Below the pieces are notes generated by a model. The model saw only the letters and a list, made by a program, of their open reading frames with translations. It did no database searches and was not told where the DNA came from. The position numbers and the translations under genes were made by a program. Of a stretch of DNA of 41,222 bases, positions 34,622 to 41,222 are shown piece by piece. Positions within the stretch are counted from its first letter, which is position 1; every line of letters begins with the position of its first letter. This DNA comes from Azoarcus sp. (GTDB taxonomy: Bacteria > Pseudomonadota > Gammaproteobacteria > Burkholderiales > Rhodocyclaceae): contig JAIRPB010000090.1 of assembly GCA_031257305.1 (NCBI GenBank), positions 1-41,222 of the forward strand, given 5' to 3'.

Positions 34622-35914
34622 TTACGTTGCCGACGGATTTTGCGCGGCCTGCATGATGTAAATTTCGACACGGCGGCTCATGGCCTTGTCCTCGGTGCCG
34701 TCCCTGCGCCTCACGGGTTTGTCCGCGCCATACCCCTCGGCGCTCGTCAGGCTCGTCTGCCCGATGCGGCCATCAAGCAGGCTTTTTACGGATAAGGCAC
34801 GTGCCTCCGAGAGCGCGTCGTTGGATTTGTAACGCAGACGGCACGAAGTCGAACTGCCGCCGCAGACAGGGTCGCTATCGGTATGGCCCGCCACCACCAC
34901 TTCCACCCCGTTTTTGGGAATCGCGTCACCCACGCGCATCAGCACATCCCGGTAAGCCTCGCTGATTTCGGCACTGCCTGACGCGAACATGCCTACCCCG
35001 GCCAGCGTCCCCCGCAGGGTAATTTCGCATGCGCCGCCGATTTCTTTCACCGTCACGGCTCCCCCGGCATTGATATTTTGCTTCAGTTCATTGCATACGT
35101 TTTTCACGACGGGCGCGGAAGGCGGCGCGGCTCTTGCTACGTTCATTGCCGGAACCTCTAGCGCACTGAGCTTGCTTGAGGTGTCGCCATAGAACGGGGC
35201 CAGACGGAATGAAAACACCATGTAGAGCGCGATGCCCATCAAGACACACAGCAGCGCCACAATCCAAGGCGGGACCATCCGCCAGGCGGGCGATATGGAA
35301 CTGATGCCCTGCCAATGGGGTGAAAGCCGGTGCTCATAGCCGCCCCTCGCTTTGTTAAGGAGGGTGACAACCTGTTTTTTGAGCATTTCAAGCTGCGAAA
35401 ACCCGCCGTTCGCCAACCTAAAGCGCCCTTCAAACCCTAGCGCGTTGCAGTAATACAGCAACTCGATAAGGTCTTTATGGCGTTCTGGGTTTTGCACGAG
35501 CCGGCCTAGGAGCAGGTAATACTTTTCACCCCCCCATGTTTCGTTGTGAAATGTAACCAGCATACTCTGGTTGGCCCAGACATTATTGCTTCCCCACGGC
35601 ATTAGCGACACAACTTCATCTAAAACGGTGCACAGGCAATAACGTGCGCCGATTAAGTCCTCCCGTGGAATGCCGACCGATTGCGCCCGTGCCTCAAATG
35701 CGTTGATTTCGTTGACGATTCGGGTACGTAGCACCCTGATGTCTGACATCTCGTGCACAGTGCGTATTTGCGGAATCATGTCCAGAAGCGGGTTAGCCGC
35801 CCAGACAAGCGGGTTAATGCCGCTGTCCGCACGGTATGCCTGCCCCGAAACAACGTTTTGCCGCGTTTGTGCGGCCGCCTGCCGCTGAATTTGCCCGTCG
35901 TCCGTATTGTTCAT
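34622..35914 (-). CDS. tssL: T6SS inner-membrane protein TssL with C-terminal OmpA-like peptidoglycan-binding domain (430 aa)
   Basis: Partner of TssM in the envelope complex. The N-terminal DotU/IcmH-like domain (about 35-195) has NPLLDMIPQIR, RYCLCTVLDEVV and TFHNETWGGEKYYLLL. A single membrane segment (about 216-235) follows, then an OmpA-type domain (about 310-425) with VEVVVAGHTDSDPV and LSEARALSVKSLL, where the Asp and Arg of the peptidoglycan-binding site are kept. This is the extended TssL type that needs no separate TagL/TagP anchor. Start ATG at 35914 overlaps the tssK stop (ATGA); an ATG six codons upstream lies inside tssK. Confidence 0.93.
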   Translation of the reverse strand: MNNTDDGQIQRQAAAQTRQNVVSGQAYRADSGINPLVWAANPLLDMIPQIRTVHEMSDIRVLRTRIVNEINAFEARAQSVGIPREDLIGARYCLCTVLDEVVSLMPWGSNNVWANQSMLVTFHNETWGGEKYYLLLGRLVQNPERHKDLIELLYYCNALGFEGRFRLANGGFSQLEMLKKQVVTLLNKARGGYEHRLSPHWQGISSISPAWRMVPPWIVALLCVLMGIALYMVFSFRLAPFYGDTSSKLSALEVPAMNVARAAPPSAPVVKNVCNELKQNINAGGAVTVKEIGGACEITLRGTLAGVGMFASGSAEISEAYRDVLMRVGDAIPKNGVEVVVAGHTDSDPVCGGSSTSCRLRYKSNDALSEARALSVKSLLDGRIGQTSLTSAEGYGADKPVRRRDGTEDKAMSRRVEIYIMQAAQNPSAT

Positions 35915-37251
35915 TTGCGAATGGCCCAGCATTCAAGCGCCAAACCGGGAAAATCCCCGGCAATGTGCAGCGCCAGAGCGGCGCTGGTATCTAATCCTTG
36001 CCAAAATTCGTTTTGGGTATCAAGCTCAAAATAGCTGTAACCCGCGTGAAACGGCAACTCCCTTGGCGCAATGGGCAGGGGGCGCAACGGGACGCCGGGA
36101 AGCTGTAAGTTCATGAGGTCGCGGATTTTTTCGACCGGGCCAATTTTGGCGTGCGCCGGGAACTGCGAAAGCAATTTTTCGGGCGGGACCTGCGCATTGA
36201 CGGCCAGCACAAAAGAGGCTTGTTTGAACAGGGCACGGTCTTGCACCACAGCCACCGAAATCCCAAATTTCCGGGGCACAAGCTCAATGCGGATAACCGT
36301 TTGGTCCAGCACCACGGCCAGATATTTCCGCAAATAGCCCATCAGCATTGAAAAAGTCCGTCCCAAATCGTCATGGATATAAACGGGAATGCTGCTCATG
36401 CGTCGGCGCTCTTCCGAAAAAGTCGACATTTCGCCAGCCAGGCTCAGCAGGTACGAGAAAAGGCGTTCGGGATGCAGCGCGCGGACTTTGGAAAGATGCG
36501 AGATGAGCGGATGCCAGCGGTTGATGCTTGTGAGGGTGAGGAATTCGCCCACATCCGAGACCCCGCCCGCTCCCCGCCCGCCCGCCGCAAGGCGCGCGGT
36601 GATGGCATCGGCGCGGTGCTGGAGGATGTTTTCTATTTCTTTGATGAAGCCAGACAAAACCAACTGCCCGCCGCAGTGCAGGGTGGGCGGAATATAGCTA
36701 TCGTCAAGGCGTAGCTGGTTGTCCGTCTGCCGCTCCGACACATGCGCTACGCCCATTGTGACCCAACCGCTTGGCACGGCGTTTTCGAGCAGCAAGCGGA
36801 AACGCGGGCGTCCCACTTGGATTTCTGCCGCTTCCGCGCCGGACTCGTTACCGTCCCCCGACTCAAAGGTGGCCGCCACATACCGTGCGGCGCTGGCGGA
36901 ATGTTCGTTATAGATAACGTTCTCGATACCTTCCTGCGAAGGCGGCAACGCCAAAACTACTTTGATATTTTTTTTGTCCGGCGGGAAATCTAGCGTCACC
37001 GGGCCGGTTTTATCCGCTTCAATGTCAAAAGGCGTCCCGTCCGGCATAACCCCTATGGCACGCCGGATTTGGACGGTTCCCCGGACCAATGCCCCCGGCT
37101 CAACAACCAGTTCGGAAAATCCCCAGAAAAAAGGCGTATGAGCCGCCGCGCAGCGATGGATATAAGACTCGATATAACGTTCCTGCTGCTGGAAATGCTG
37201 CGGCCGCAGGAACATCCCCTCTGACCAGACAACCTTGTTGATATAACTCAT
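35911..37251 (-). CDS. tssK: T6SS baseplate adaptor TssK (446 aa)
   Basis: Trimeric adaptor linking the baseplate to the TssJLM membrane complex. The N-terminus is the family hallmark: VVWSEGMFLRPQHFQQQERY, followed by CAAAHTPFFWGFSEL. Later marks are LPPSQEG, RLDDSYIPPTL and the C-terminal VPLRPLPIAPRELPFHAGYSYFEL (in part). Length is usual. It begins 70 bases after tssJ, with only a weak GTAAAG as ribosome binding site, and overlaps tssL by four bases. Confidence 0.94.
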   Translation of the reverse strand: MSYINKVVWSEGMFLRPQHFQQQERYIESYIHRCAAAHTPFFWGFSELVVEPGALVRGTVQIRRAIGVMPDGTPFDIEADKTGPVTLDFPPDKKNIKVVLALPPSQEGIENVIYNEHSASAARYVAATFESGDGNESGAEAAEIQVGRPRFRLLLENAVPSGWVTMGVAHVSERQTDNQLRLDDSYIPPTLHCGGQLVLSGFIKEIENILQHRADAITARLAAGGRGAGGVSDVGEFLTLTSINRWHPLISHLSKVRALHPERLFSYLLSLAGEMSTFSEERRRMSSIPVYIHDDLGRTFSMLMGYLRKYLAVVLDQTVIRIELVPRKFGISVAVVQDRALFKQASFVLAVNAQVPPEKLLSQFPAHAKIGPVEKIRDLMNLQLPGVPLRPLPIAPRELPFHAGYSYFELDTQNEFWQGLDTSAALALHIAGDFPGLALECWAIRK

Positions 37252-37321
37252 TCTTTACCCGGCGAAATAAACAAATAACAATGGCAAGACAATCAGGATG
37301 GCAGGCCGTCCCTGCGTTTGT

Positions 37322-37888
37322 TTACGGTTTTGCCTCCGGCCCGCGTTCTTTATCGTCCCTGCGGATAATCACGCCTTTATCATCCAGCACGAAAGTTTGC
37401 CGCCACGTGGGTGAAACATTATTGGACCACAGCCGGCCGGCAAGATAAGGTTCCGGCAGCGGGACGATGCCCCGCCATACGCTGGCGGAAGGGTCACGGT
37501 AAGCGGCAACAATGCCTAGAAACTTGCTGCCAGAAGCGGCTTTGCGCTCCACAATCTGGATTTGCGTGGGAATGAGGCTGTATTCATCGCTGGCCAGCAC
37601 ATCCCCGCCCAGCGTCGGCATATCTTGCCCCGTTAATTCAAAATAATCGGCCGCCAGAAACCGCGTATCGTTTGAAAGCTCGAAAATCCGCACGACAATC
37701 GGAGAAGGGCGCCCCGACACAGAGGGGTTAACCCGGTCCGTCGTGCCAATGGTAATGCTCAACGGGCGGGGAAGCTCCGGCCTTTCGCCAGAGCGAAGCC
37801 CGCTAGAAGGGCATCCGTAAAGAATAAAACACACGCATACGGCAACAAACCATTTCACGTTAAAACGGCCAAAACCTAAAAACACCAC
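37322..37888 (-). CDS. tssJ: T6SS outer-membrane lipoprotein TssJ (188 aa)
   Basis: Lipoprotein that roots the TssJLM complex in the outer membrane. The signal ends at LYGC with lipidated Cys26. The mature domain has ITIGTTDRVNPSVSGRPSPIVVRIFEL, seen in part as PSPIVVRIFELSND, then FELTGQDMP and a C-terminal beta region, the TssJ transthyretin-like fold. The start is GTG at 37888 (or the next codon, also GTG), with a perfect AAGGAGG four to seven bases upstream. First gene of the leftward operon, about 85 bases downstream of a good promoter. Confidence 0.92.
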   Translation of the reverse strand: MVFLGFGRFNVKWFVAVCVCFILYGCPSSGLRSGERPELPRPLSITIGTTDRVNPSVSGRPSPIVVRIFELSNDTRFLAADYFELTGQDMPTLGGDVLASDEYSLIPTQIQIVERKAASGSKFLGIVAAYRDPSASVWRGIVPLPEPYLAGRLWSNNVSPTWRQTFVLDDKGVIIRRDDKERGPEAKP

Positions 37889-37932
37889 GATGCCTCCTTA
37901 TATTTCGCTGCATTACATCAACATCAATTGAA

Positions 37933-37943
37933 GCATGACATGC
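37933..37943. repeat. Short palindrome in the tssJ leader
   Basis: GCATGACATGC is a perfect inverted repeat around one base. It lies between the predicted tssJ transcription start and the gene, where an operator could act. Too short to be sure. Confidence 0.25.
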
Positions 37944-37969
37944 AGAAAAAAGATATTCTATATTGAATG

Positions 37970-37998
37970 TTGACCTTCGATTATAATCAGTATAAAAT
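37970..37998 (+). promoter_or_regulatory. Candidate sigma70 promoter for tssA-tssB-tssC
   Basis: TTGACC (37970-37975), a 17-base spacer and TAAAAT (37993-37998), each 5 of 6. The predicted start is about 70 bases before tssA. It overlaps the opposing tssJ promoter. Confidence 0.5.
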
Positions 37999-38008
37999 GT
38001 ATTGTCCA
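37980..38008 (-). promoter_or_regulatory. Candidate sigma70 promoter for the tssJ-tssE operon
   Basis: On the minus strand: TGGACA (38003-38008, 5 of 6), a 17-base spacer and a perfect TATAAT (37980-37985), which itself lies in the palindrome GATTATAATC (37979-37988). The predicted start near 37973 leaves a leader of about 85 bases. Confidence 0.6.
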
Positions 38009-38075
38009 CTTTTGAATATGTTTTGGGTTTAATCCGAAATCAATTTTTCATGACGGCTTTGCCTTGCCTTCTATA

Positions 38076-39122
38076 ATGAATTCAATCTTTGATTCGCGCC
38101 TTTTTGAAACATCATCCCTTCCCGGCGAGGACTTGGAATATACCGCCGGATTTGCCGAATTCGTGGCGCTTTCAACGCCCCGCGAAGAACGGCAAGTCGG
38201 CGACCATGTCATACCGGCACAACAGCCCAACTGGGCCGAGGTTTTTAATGCCGGGTGTGCCCTGCTCCAAAAAAGCCGCGATTTAAGAATTCTCACCAAA
38301 ATTTGTTTGGCGGCTCTTCAAAAACACGGCCTTCCGGGATTTGCGCAAGGGTTATCCCTTATGGCGCAATGGGTAGAAAGCGAATGGGATTATCTCTATC
38401 CGCTACTCGAAATAGAAGGCGATTTCGACCCGCTCGCCCGTAGTAATGCCGTTTCTGAAATTTCGGACCGTAATACCGTCGTTCGCGCATTACGGCAAGC
38501 ATCTCTCCTAGAAACCCAAATCGGCCCTATCTCAATATCCGCTGTAGAACATTTGTTAGATGGAAAAATAGAAGAAGGACAATCAAATATTTCTTCTATT
38601 GGCCAGCTTTCAACAATCTTGGTGGCAGAAAAATCCAAAAACCAAGAACGCCTTTCGGCAATTGCTTCTATTTCTTCTTCGCTTGCGGTAATCAATAACG
38701 CATTCAAAAGCCGTCTTGAACCGGAATATTGGCTTGATACCGAATTATTAACAACGCTCGTCAACCGGGTTGCGCGGTATGTGGCTGAACAACTGCAAGA
38801 ACAAGCCCCCGGCGCACAGCCTGAAACACAGGCCGACCAGCCAAACGGAAACGGCGCGGACGCCCCTTCAGCATCGCCCAAGGCTCTGCCCGCCTCGCTC
38901 AATTCCCGCGCCGACGCTTTCAAGGCGCTTGCGCTGGCGCGCGAATATTTTGAACACCACGAACCTTCCCATCCCGCCCCGCTACTCATCCGGCGCATCG
39001 AACGCATGGCCGGCGCGGGTTTCAAGGACATCGTCAAAGACCTCATGCCTGATGCCCTCTCGCAGCTTGTCTTGCTCATGGGAGAAACGCTGGCGGAAGA
39101 GAATGGCGAGTATGCGGGATAG
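38076..39122 (+). CDS. tssA: T6SS protein TssA (348 aa)
   Basis: Cap/priming protein that helps start and guide tube-sheath polymerisation. The N-terminal ImpA domain is recognised by NWAEVFNAGCALLQKSRDLRI and GFAQGLSLMAQWVESEWDYLYP (each in part), then LEIEGDFDPLARSNAV. A polar linker with Pro/Gln/Ala (about 255-290) leads to a C-terminal helical domain ending FKDIVKDLMPDALSQLVLLMGE, typical of the shorter TssA class. I chose ATG at 38076; an in-frame TTG at 38064 would add four residues. No clear ribosome binding site is visible for either. Runs away from tssJ, 79 bases before tssB. Confidence 0.88.
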   Translation: MNSIFDSRLFETSSLPGEDLEYTAGFAEFVALSTPREERQVGDHVIPAQQPNWAEVFNAGCALLQKSRDLRILTKICLAALQKHGLPGFAQGLSLMAQWVESEWDYLYPLLEIEGDFDPLARSNAVSEISDRNTVVRALRQASLLETQIGPISISAVEHLLDGKIEEGQSNISSIGQLSTILVAEKSKNQERLSAIASISSSLAVINNAFKSRLEPEYWLDTELLTTLVNRVARYVAEQLQEQAPGAQPETQADQPNGNGADAPSASPKALPASLNSRADAFKALALAREYFEHHEPSHPAPLLIRRIERMAGAGFKDIVKDLMPDALSQLVLLMGETLAEENGEYAG

Positions 39123-39201
39123 CCTTCTCACAGCAACAGGCTCATTTTCTTTCTCAAAAGGTACGGCTTTGCCGCACCAGTAACTTTATAAAGGAGTTCT
39201 C

Positions 39202-39753
39202 ATGGCTATCAAAGGAAACGTTGGAAACAGCGGACAAAAGTTCATTAGCCGTAATCGTGCGCCCCGCGTACAAATCGAATACGACGTTGAGCTTTACGGT
39301 TCCGAAAAAAAGGTTCAGATACCTTTCGTAATGGGCGTGATGTCCGATTTATCCGGCAAGCCCAAAGAAGAATTGCCGCCCGTCCTAGACCGGAAATTCC
39401 TCGAAATTGATATTGACAATTTCGATGAGCGCATGAAAGCCATTAAGCCCCGCGTGGTTTTCTCCGTCGACAACACCCTCACGGGAGAAGGCAAACTTGC
39501 TATTGACCTCACCTTCAACAGCATGGACGACTTCAAACCGGGCGCCATTGCCCAGAACGTTGAGCCGTTGCGCCAGCTTTTGCAGGCCCGCACCGAACTC
39601 AACAACCTGCTGACATACATGGATGGCAAAACCGGCGCGGAAGACCTTCTCGGCGACGTTCTCCAGAACCCCACGCTGCTTAAATCCCTTGCCACTGCCC
39701 CCGCTAAATCTTCCGCCGCAGCCAAAGGCGGTGACGACAAACAGGATAAATAA
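39202..39753 (+). CDS. tssB: T6SS small sheath protein TssB (183 aa)
   Basis: Small subunit of the contractile sheath (VipA/ImpB), which pairs with TssC. Family marks are NRAPRVQIEYDVELYGSEKKVQIPFVMGVMSDLSGKP (recognised in pieces), VLDRKFLEIDIDNFDERMKAIKPRV and LTFNSMDDFKPGAIA. The N-terminus has the typical GNSGQKFISRNRAPRV lead. Start ATG at 39202 follows AAAGGAG. The Ala/Lys-rich tail after about residue 165 is variable. tssC begins five bases after its stop. Confidence 0.96.
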   Translation: MAIKGNVGNSGQKFISRNRAPRVQIEYDVELYGSEKKVQIPFVMGVMSDLSGKPKEELPPVLDRKFLEIDIDNFDERMKAIKPRVVFSVDNTLTGEGKLAIDLTFNSMDDFKPGAIAQNVEPLRQLLQARTELNNLLTYMDGKTGAEDLLGDVLQNPTLLKSLATAPAKSSAAAKGGDDKQDK

Positions 39754-39758
39754 ACGCT

Positions 39759-41222
39759 ATGACCACCTCTAAATCCGCCGCAGCACAAAAATCTGCCGCC
39801 ACTGCCTTTGCCGAGCAAACTGATTTTGCGGCGCTGCTCGAAAAAGAATTCAGGCCCAAATCGGACGAACAACGCTCCGCCGTCGAATCCGCCGTGCGCA
39901 CGCTGGCCCAGCAAGCCGTTTCGTCAGCCGTCACCATTTCTGGCGATGCGTACCGCACCATCGAAGCAATCATTGCGGAAATCGACCGCAAAATGAGCGA
40001 ACAGATTGACCAAATCATCCACCATGAAGACTTCCAGCAACTCGAAGCGGCATGGCGCGGCCTGCATTACCTCGTTACCAGCACTGAAACGGACGAGATG
40101 CTCAAAATCCGTTTCATGAACATCTCCAAAAAAGACCTGCACCGCACCCTGCGGCGTCACAAGGGCATCGGCTGGGACCAAAGCCCCATCTTCCGGCGCA
40201 TCTACGAAGAAGAATACGGCCAGCTTGGCGGTGCGCCTTACGGCTGCTTAGTGGGCGACTATTACTTTGACCATTCCGCGCCCGATGTCGAAATGCTCGG
40301 CGAAATCGCAAAAATATCCGCCGCCGCACACTGCCCTTTCCTCGCGGGTTCTGACCCTGCCGTCATGCAGATGAAGTCTTGGCAAGAACTCGCCAACCCG
40401 CGTGACCTCACCAAAATTTTTGAGAACACCGAATACGCCGCTTGGCGTAGCCTGCGCGAATCGGACGACTCGCGTTACATCGGCCTTGCCATGCCGCGCT
40501 TCCTAGGCCGCATGCCTTACGGTGTTAAAACCAACCCGATTGACGAATTCGATTTTGAGGAAAACACCGGCGGCTCTGACCACCAGCGTTATCTATGGGT
40601 CAACGCCGCCTACGCGATGGCGGCCAACATCAACCGCAGTTTCAAAAACTACGGCTGGACCACCGCCATCCGTGGCGTCGAATCCGGCGGCGTGGTCGAA
40701 AACCTGCCCTGCCATGTTTTCCCGACGGACGACGGCGGCGTAGATATGAAGTGCCCCACCGAAATCGCCATTTCGGACCGCCGCGAAGCGGAACTGGCCA
40801 AAAACGGTTTCATGCCGCTCATCCACCGCAAAAACACCGACACTGCCGCGTTCATCGGCGCGCAAAGCCTACAAAAACCGGCTGAATACGCCGACCCAGA
40901 CGCCACGGCCAACGCCAACCTCTCCGCCCGTCTGCCCTATCTTTTCGCCTGCTGCCGCTTTGCCCACTACCTCAAGTGCATCGTGCGAGACAAAATCGGC
41001 TCCTTCAAAGAACGCGCAGATGTCGAACGCTGGCTTAACGAATGGATTGTCCAATATGTAGATGGCGACCCGCGCAATTCCAGCCAAGACACCAAAGCCC
41101 GCAAACCGCTGGCGGACGCGCAAGTGGTCGTGGAGGACATCGAGGGCGACCCCGGCCGGTACAACGCCAAGTTCTTCCTGCGCCCGCACTACCAGCTAGA
41201 AGGTCTCACCATGAGCCTGCGC
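39759..41222 (+). CDS. tssC: T6SS large sheath protein TssC, runs off the right edge (first 488 aa)
   Basis: Large sheath subunit (VipB/ImpC/EvpB). The frame is open without a stop from ATG 39759 to the end of the window. Family marks in order are IDQIIHHEDFQQLEAAWRGLHYLV (in part), LGGAPYGCLVGDYYFDH, FLAGSDPAVMQM, RYIGLAMPRFLGRMPYG, NAAYAMAANINRSFKNYGW, and near the end FFLRPHYQLEGLTMSLR. The usual C-terminus is only about eight to ten residues further, so nearly the whole protein is present. The N-terminal 20 residues, which ClpV recognises in other systems, are Ala/Lys/Ser-rich here. tssB ends five bases upstream. Hcp (tssD) would be the expected next gene. Confidence 0.95.
   Translation, partial: MTTSKSAAAQKSAATAFAEQTDFAALLEKEFRPKSDEQRSAVESAVRTLAQQAVSSAVTISGDAYRTIEAIIAEIDRKMSEQIDQIIHHEDFQQLEAAWRGLHYLVTSTETDEMLKIRFMNISKKDLHRTLRRHKGIGWDQSPIFRRIYEEEYGQLGGAPYGCLVGDYYFDHSAPDVEMLGEIAKISAAAHCPFLAGSDPAVMQMKSWQELANPRDLTKIFENTEYAAWRSLRESDDSRYIGLAMPRFLGRMPYGVKTNPIDEFDFEENTGGSDHQRYLWVNAAYAMAANINRSFKNYGWTTAIRGVESGGVVENLPCHVFPTDDGGVDMKCPTEIAISDRREAELAKNGFMPLIHRKNTDTAAFIGAQSLQKPAEYADPDATANANLSARLPYLFACCRFAHYLKCIVRDKIGSFKERADVERWLNEWIVQYVDGDPRNSSQDTKARKPLADAQVVVEDIEGDPGRYNAKFFLRPHYQLEGLTMSLR

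Overview
The window looks like chromosomal DNA of a Gram-negative proteobacterium, most likely a betaproteobacterium. The basis is gene content rather than any search: a trxA-rho pair, an Mla-type lipid ABC operon with outer-membrane lipoprotein partner, a Thioredoxin-MsrA-MsrB fusion of the Neisseria PilB kind, a tusA/bepA pair, a sigma54/NtrC-type glnA promoter followed by DUF4124 proteins, and a complete-looking type VI secretion (T6SS) cluster. A very large iron-sulfur activase/dehydratase-like protein suggests that the organism spends time without oxygen. Base composition by eye is moderately GC-rich, with two clearly more AT-rich patches: the rloA/rloB pair and the msrAB gene.

Layout. 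93-4400 (minus) encodes a 1435-residue protein with two BcrAD/BadFG-type ATPase modules and a cysteine-rich DUF2229/HgdB-like half. 4652-6404 (plus) is trxA-rho, ending in a strong hairpin terminator. 6453-8313 (minus) is an rloA/rloB pair (AAA15-type ATPase plus TOPRIM-like RloB), a probable phage-defence insertion. 8473-12044 (plus) is an mlaE(STAS fusion)-mlaF-mlaD-lipoprotein operon. 12056-13755 (minus) is bepA-tusA. 13983-14294 (plus) is a secreted ComEA-like helix-hairpin-helix protein. 14348-15973 (minus) is msrAB. 15974-16363 carries no gene but has a palindromic repeat and a terminator. 16364-16440 (minus) is tRNA-Asp. 16441-16868 is regulatory DNA: a tRNA promoter, two NtrC-like sites and a sigma54 promoter for glnA (16869-18278). 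Two related DUF4124 proteins follow.

From 19564 to the right edge the window is a T6SS locus. Thirteen genes run leftward (tssJ-K-L-M-F-G, clpV, Ser/Thr kinase, an unrecognised lipoprotein, FHA protein tagH, PP2C phosphatase, tagF, tssE), almost all overlapping or within 20 bases of each other. tssA-tssB-tssC run rightward from a shared 175-base region that holds two overlapping divergent sigma70-like promoters. TssJ/L/M form the envelope complex, TssK/F/G/E the baseplate, TssA/B/C the tail and sheath, and ClpV recycles the sheath. The kinase, phosphatase, FHA protein and TagF look like a threonine-phosphorylation switch. Hcp (tssD), VgrG (tssI) and effectors are not in the window; tssC runs off the right end.

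The least explained items are the giant double-activase protein, the AAA/RloB pair and its operator-like palindrome, the N-terminally extended Rho with no ATG start, and the T6SS lipoprotein between the kinase and the FHA protein.
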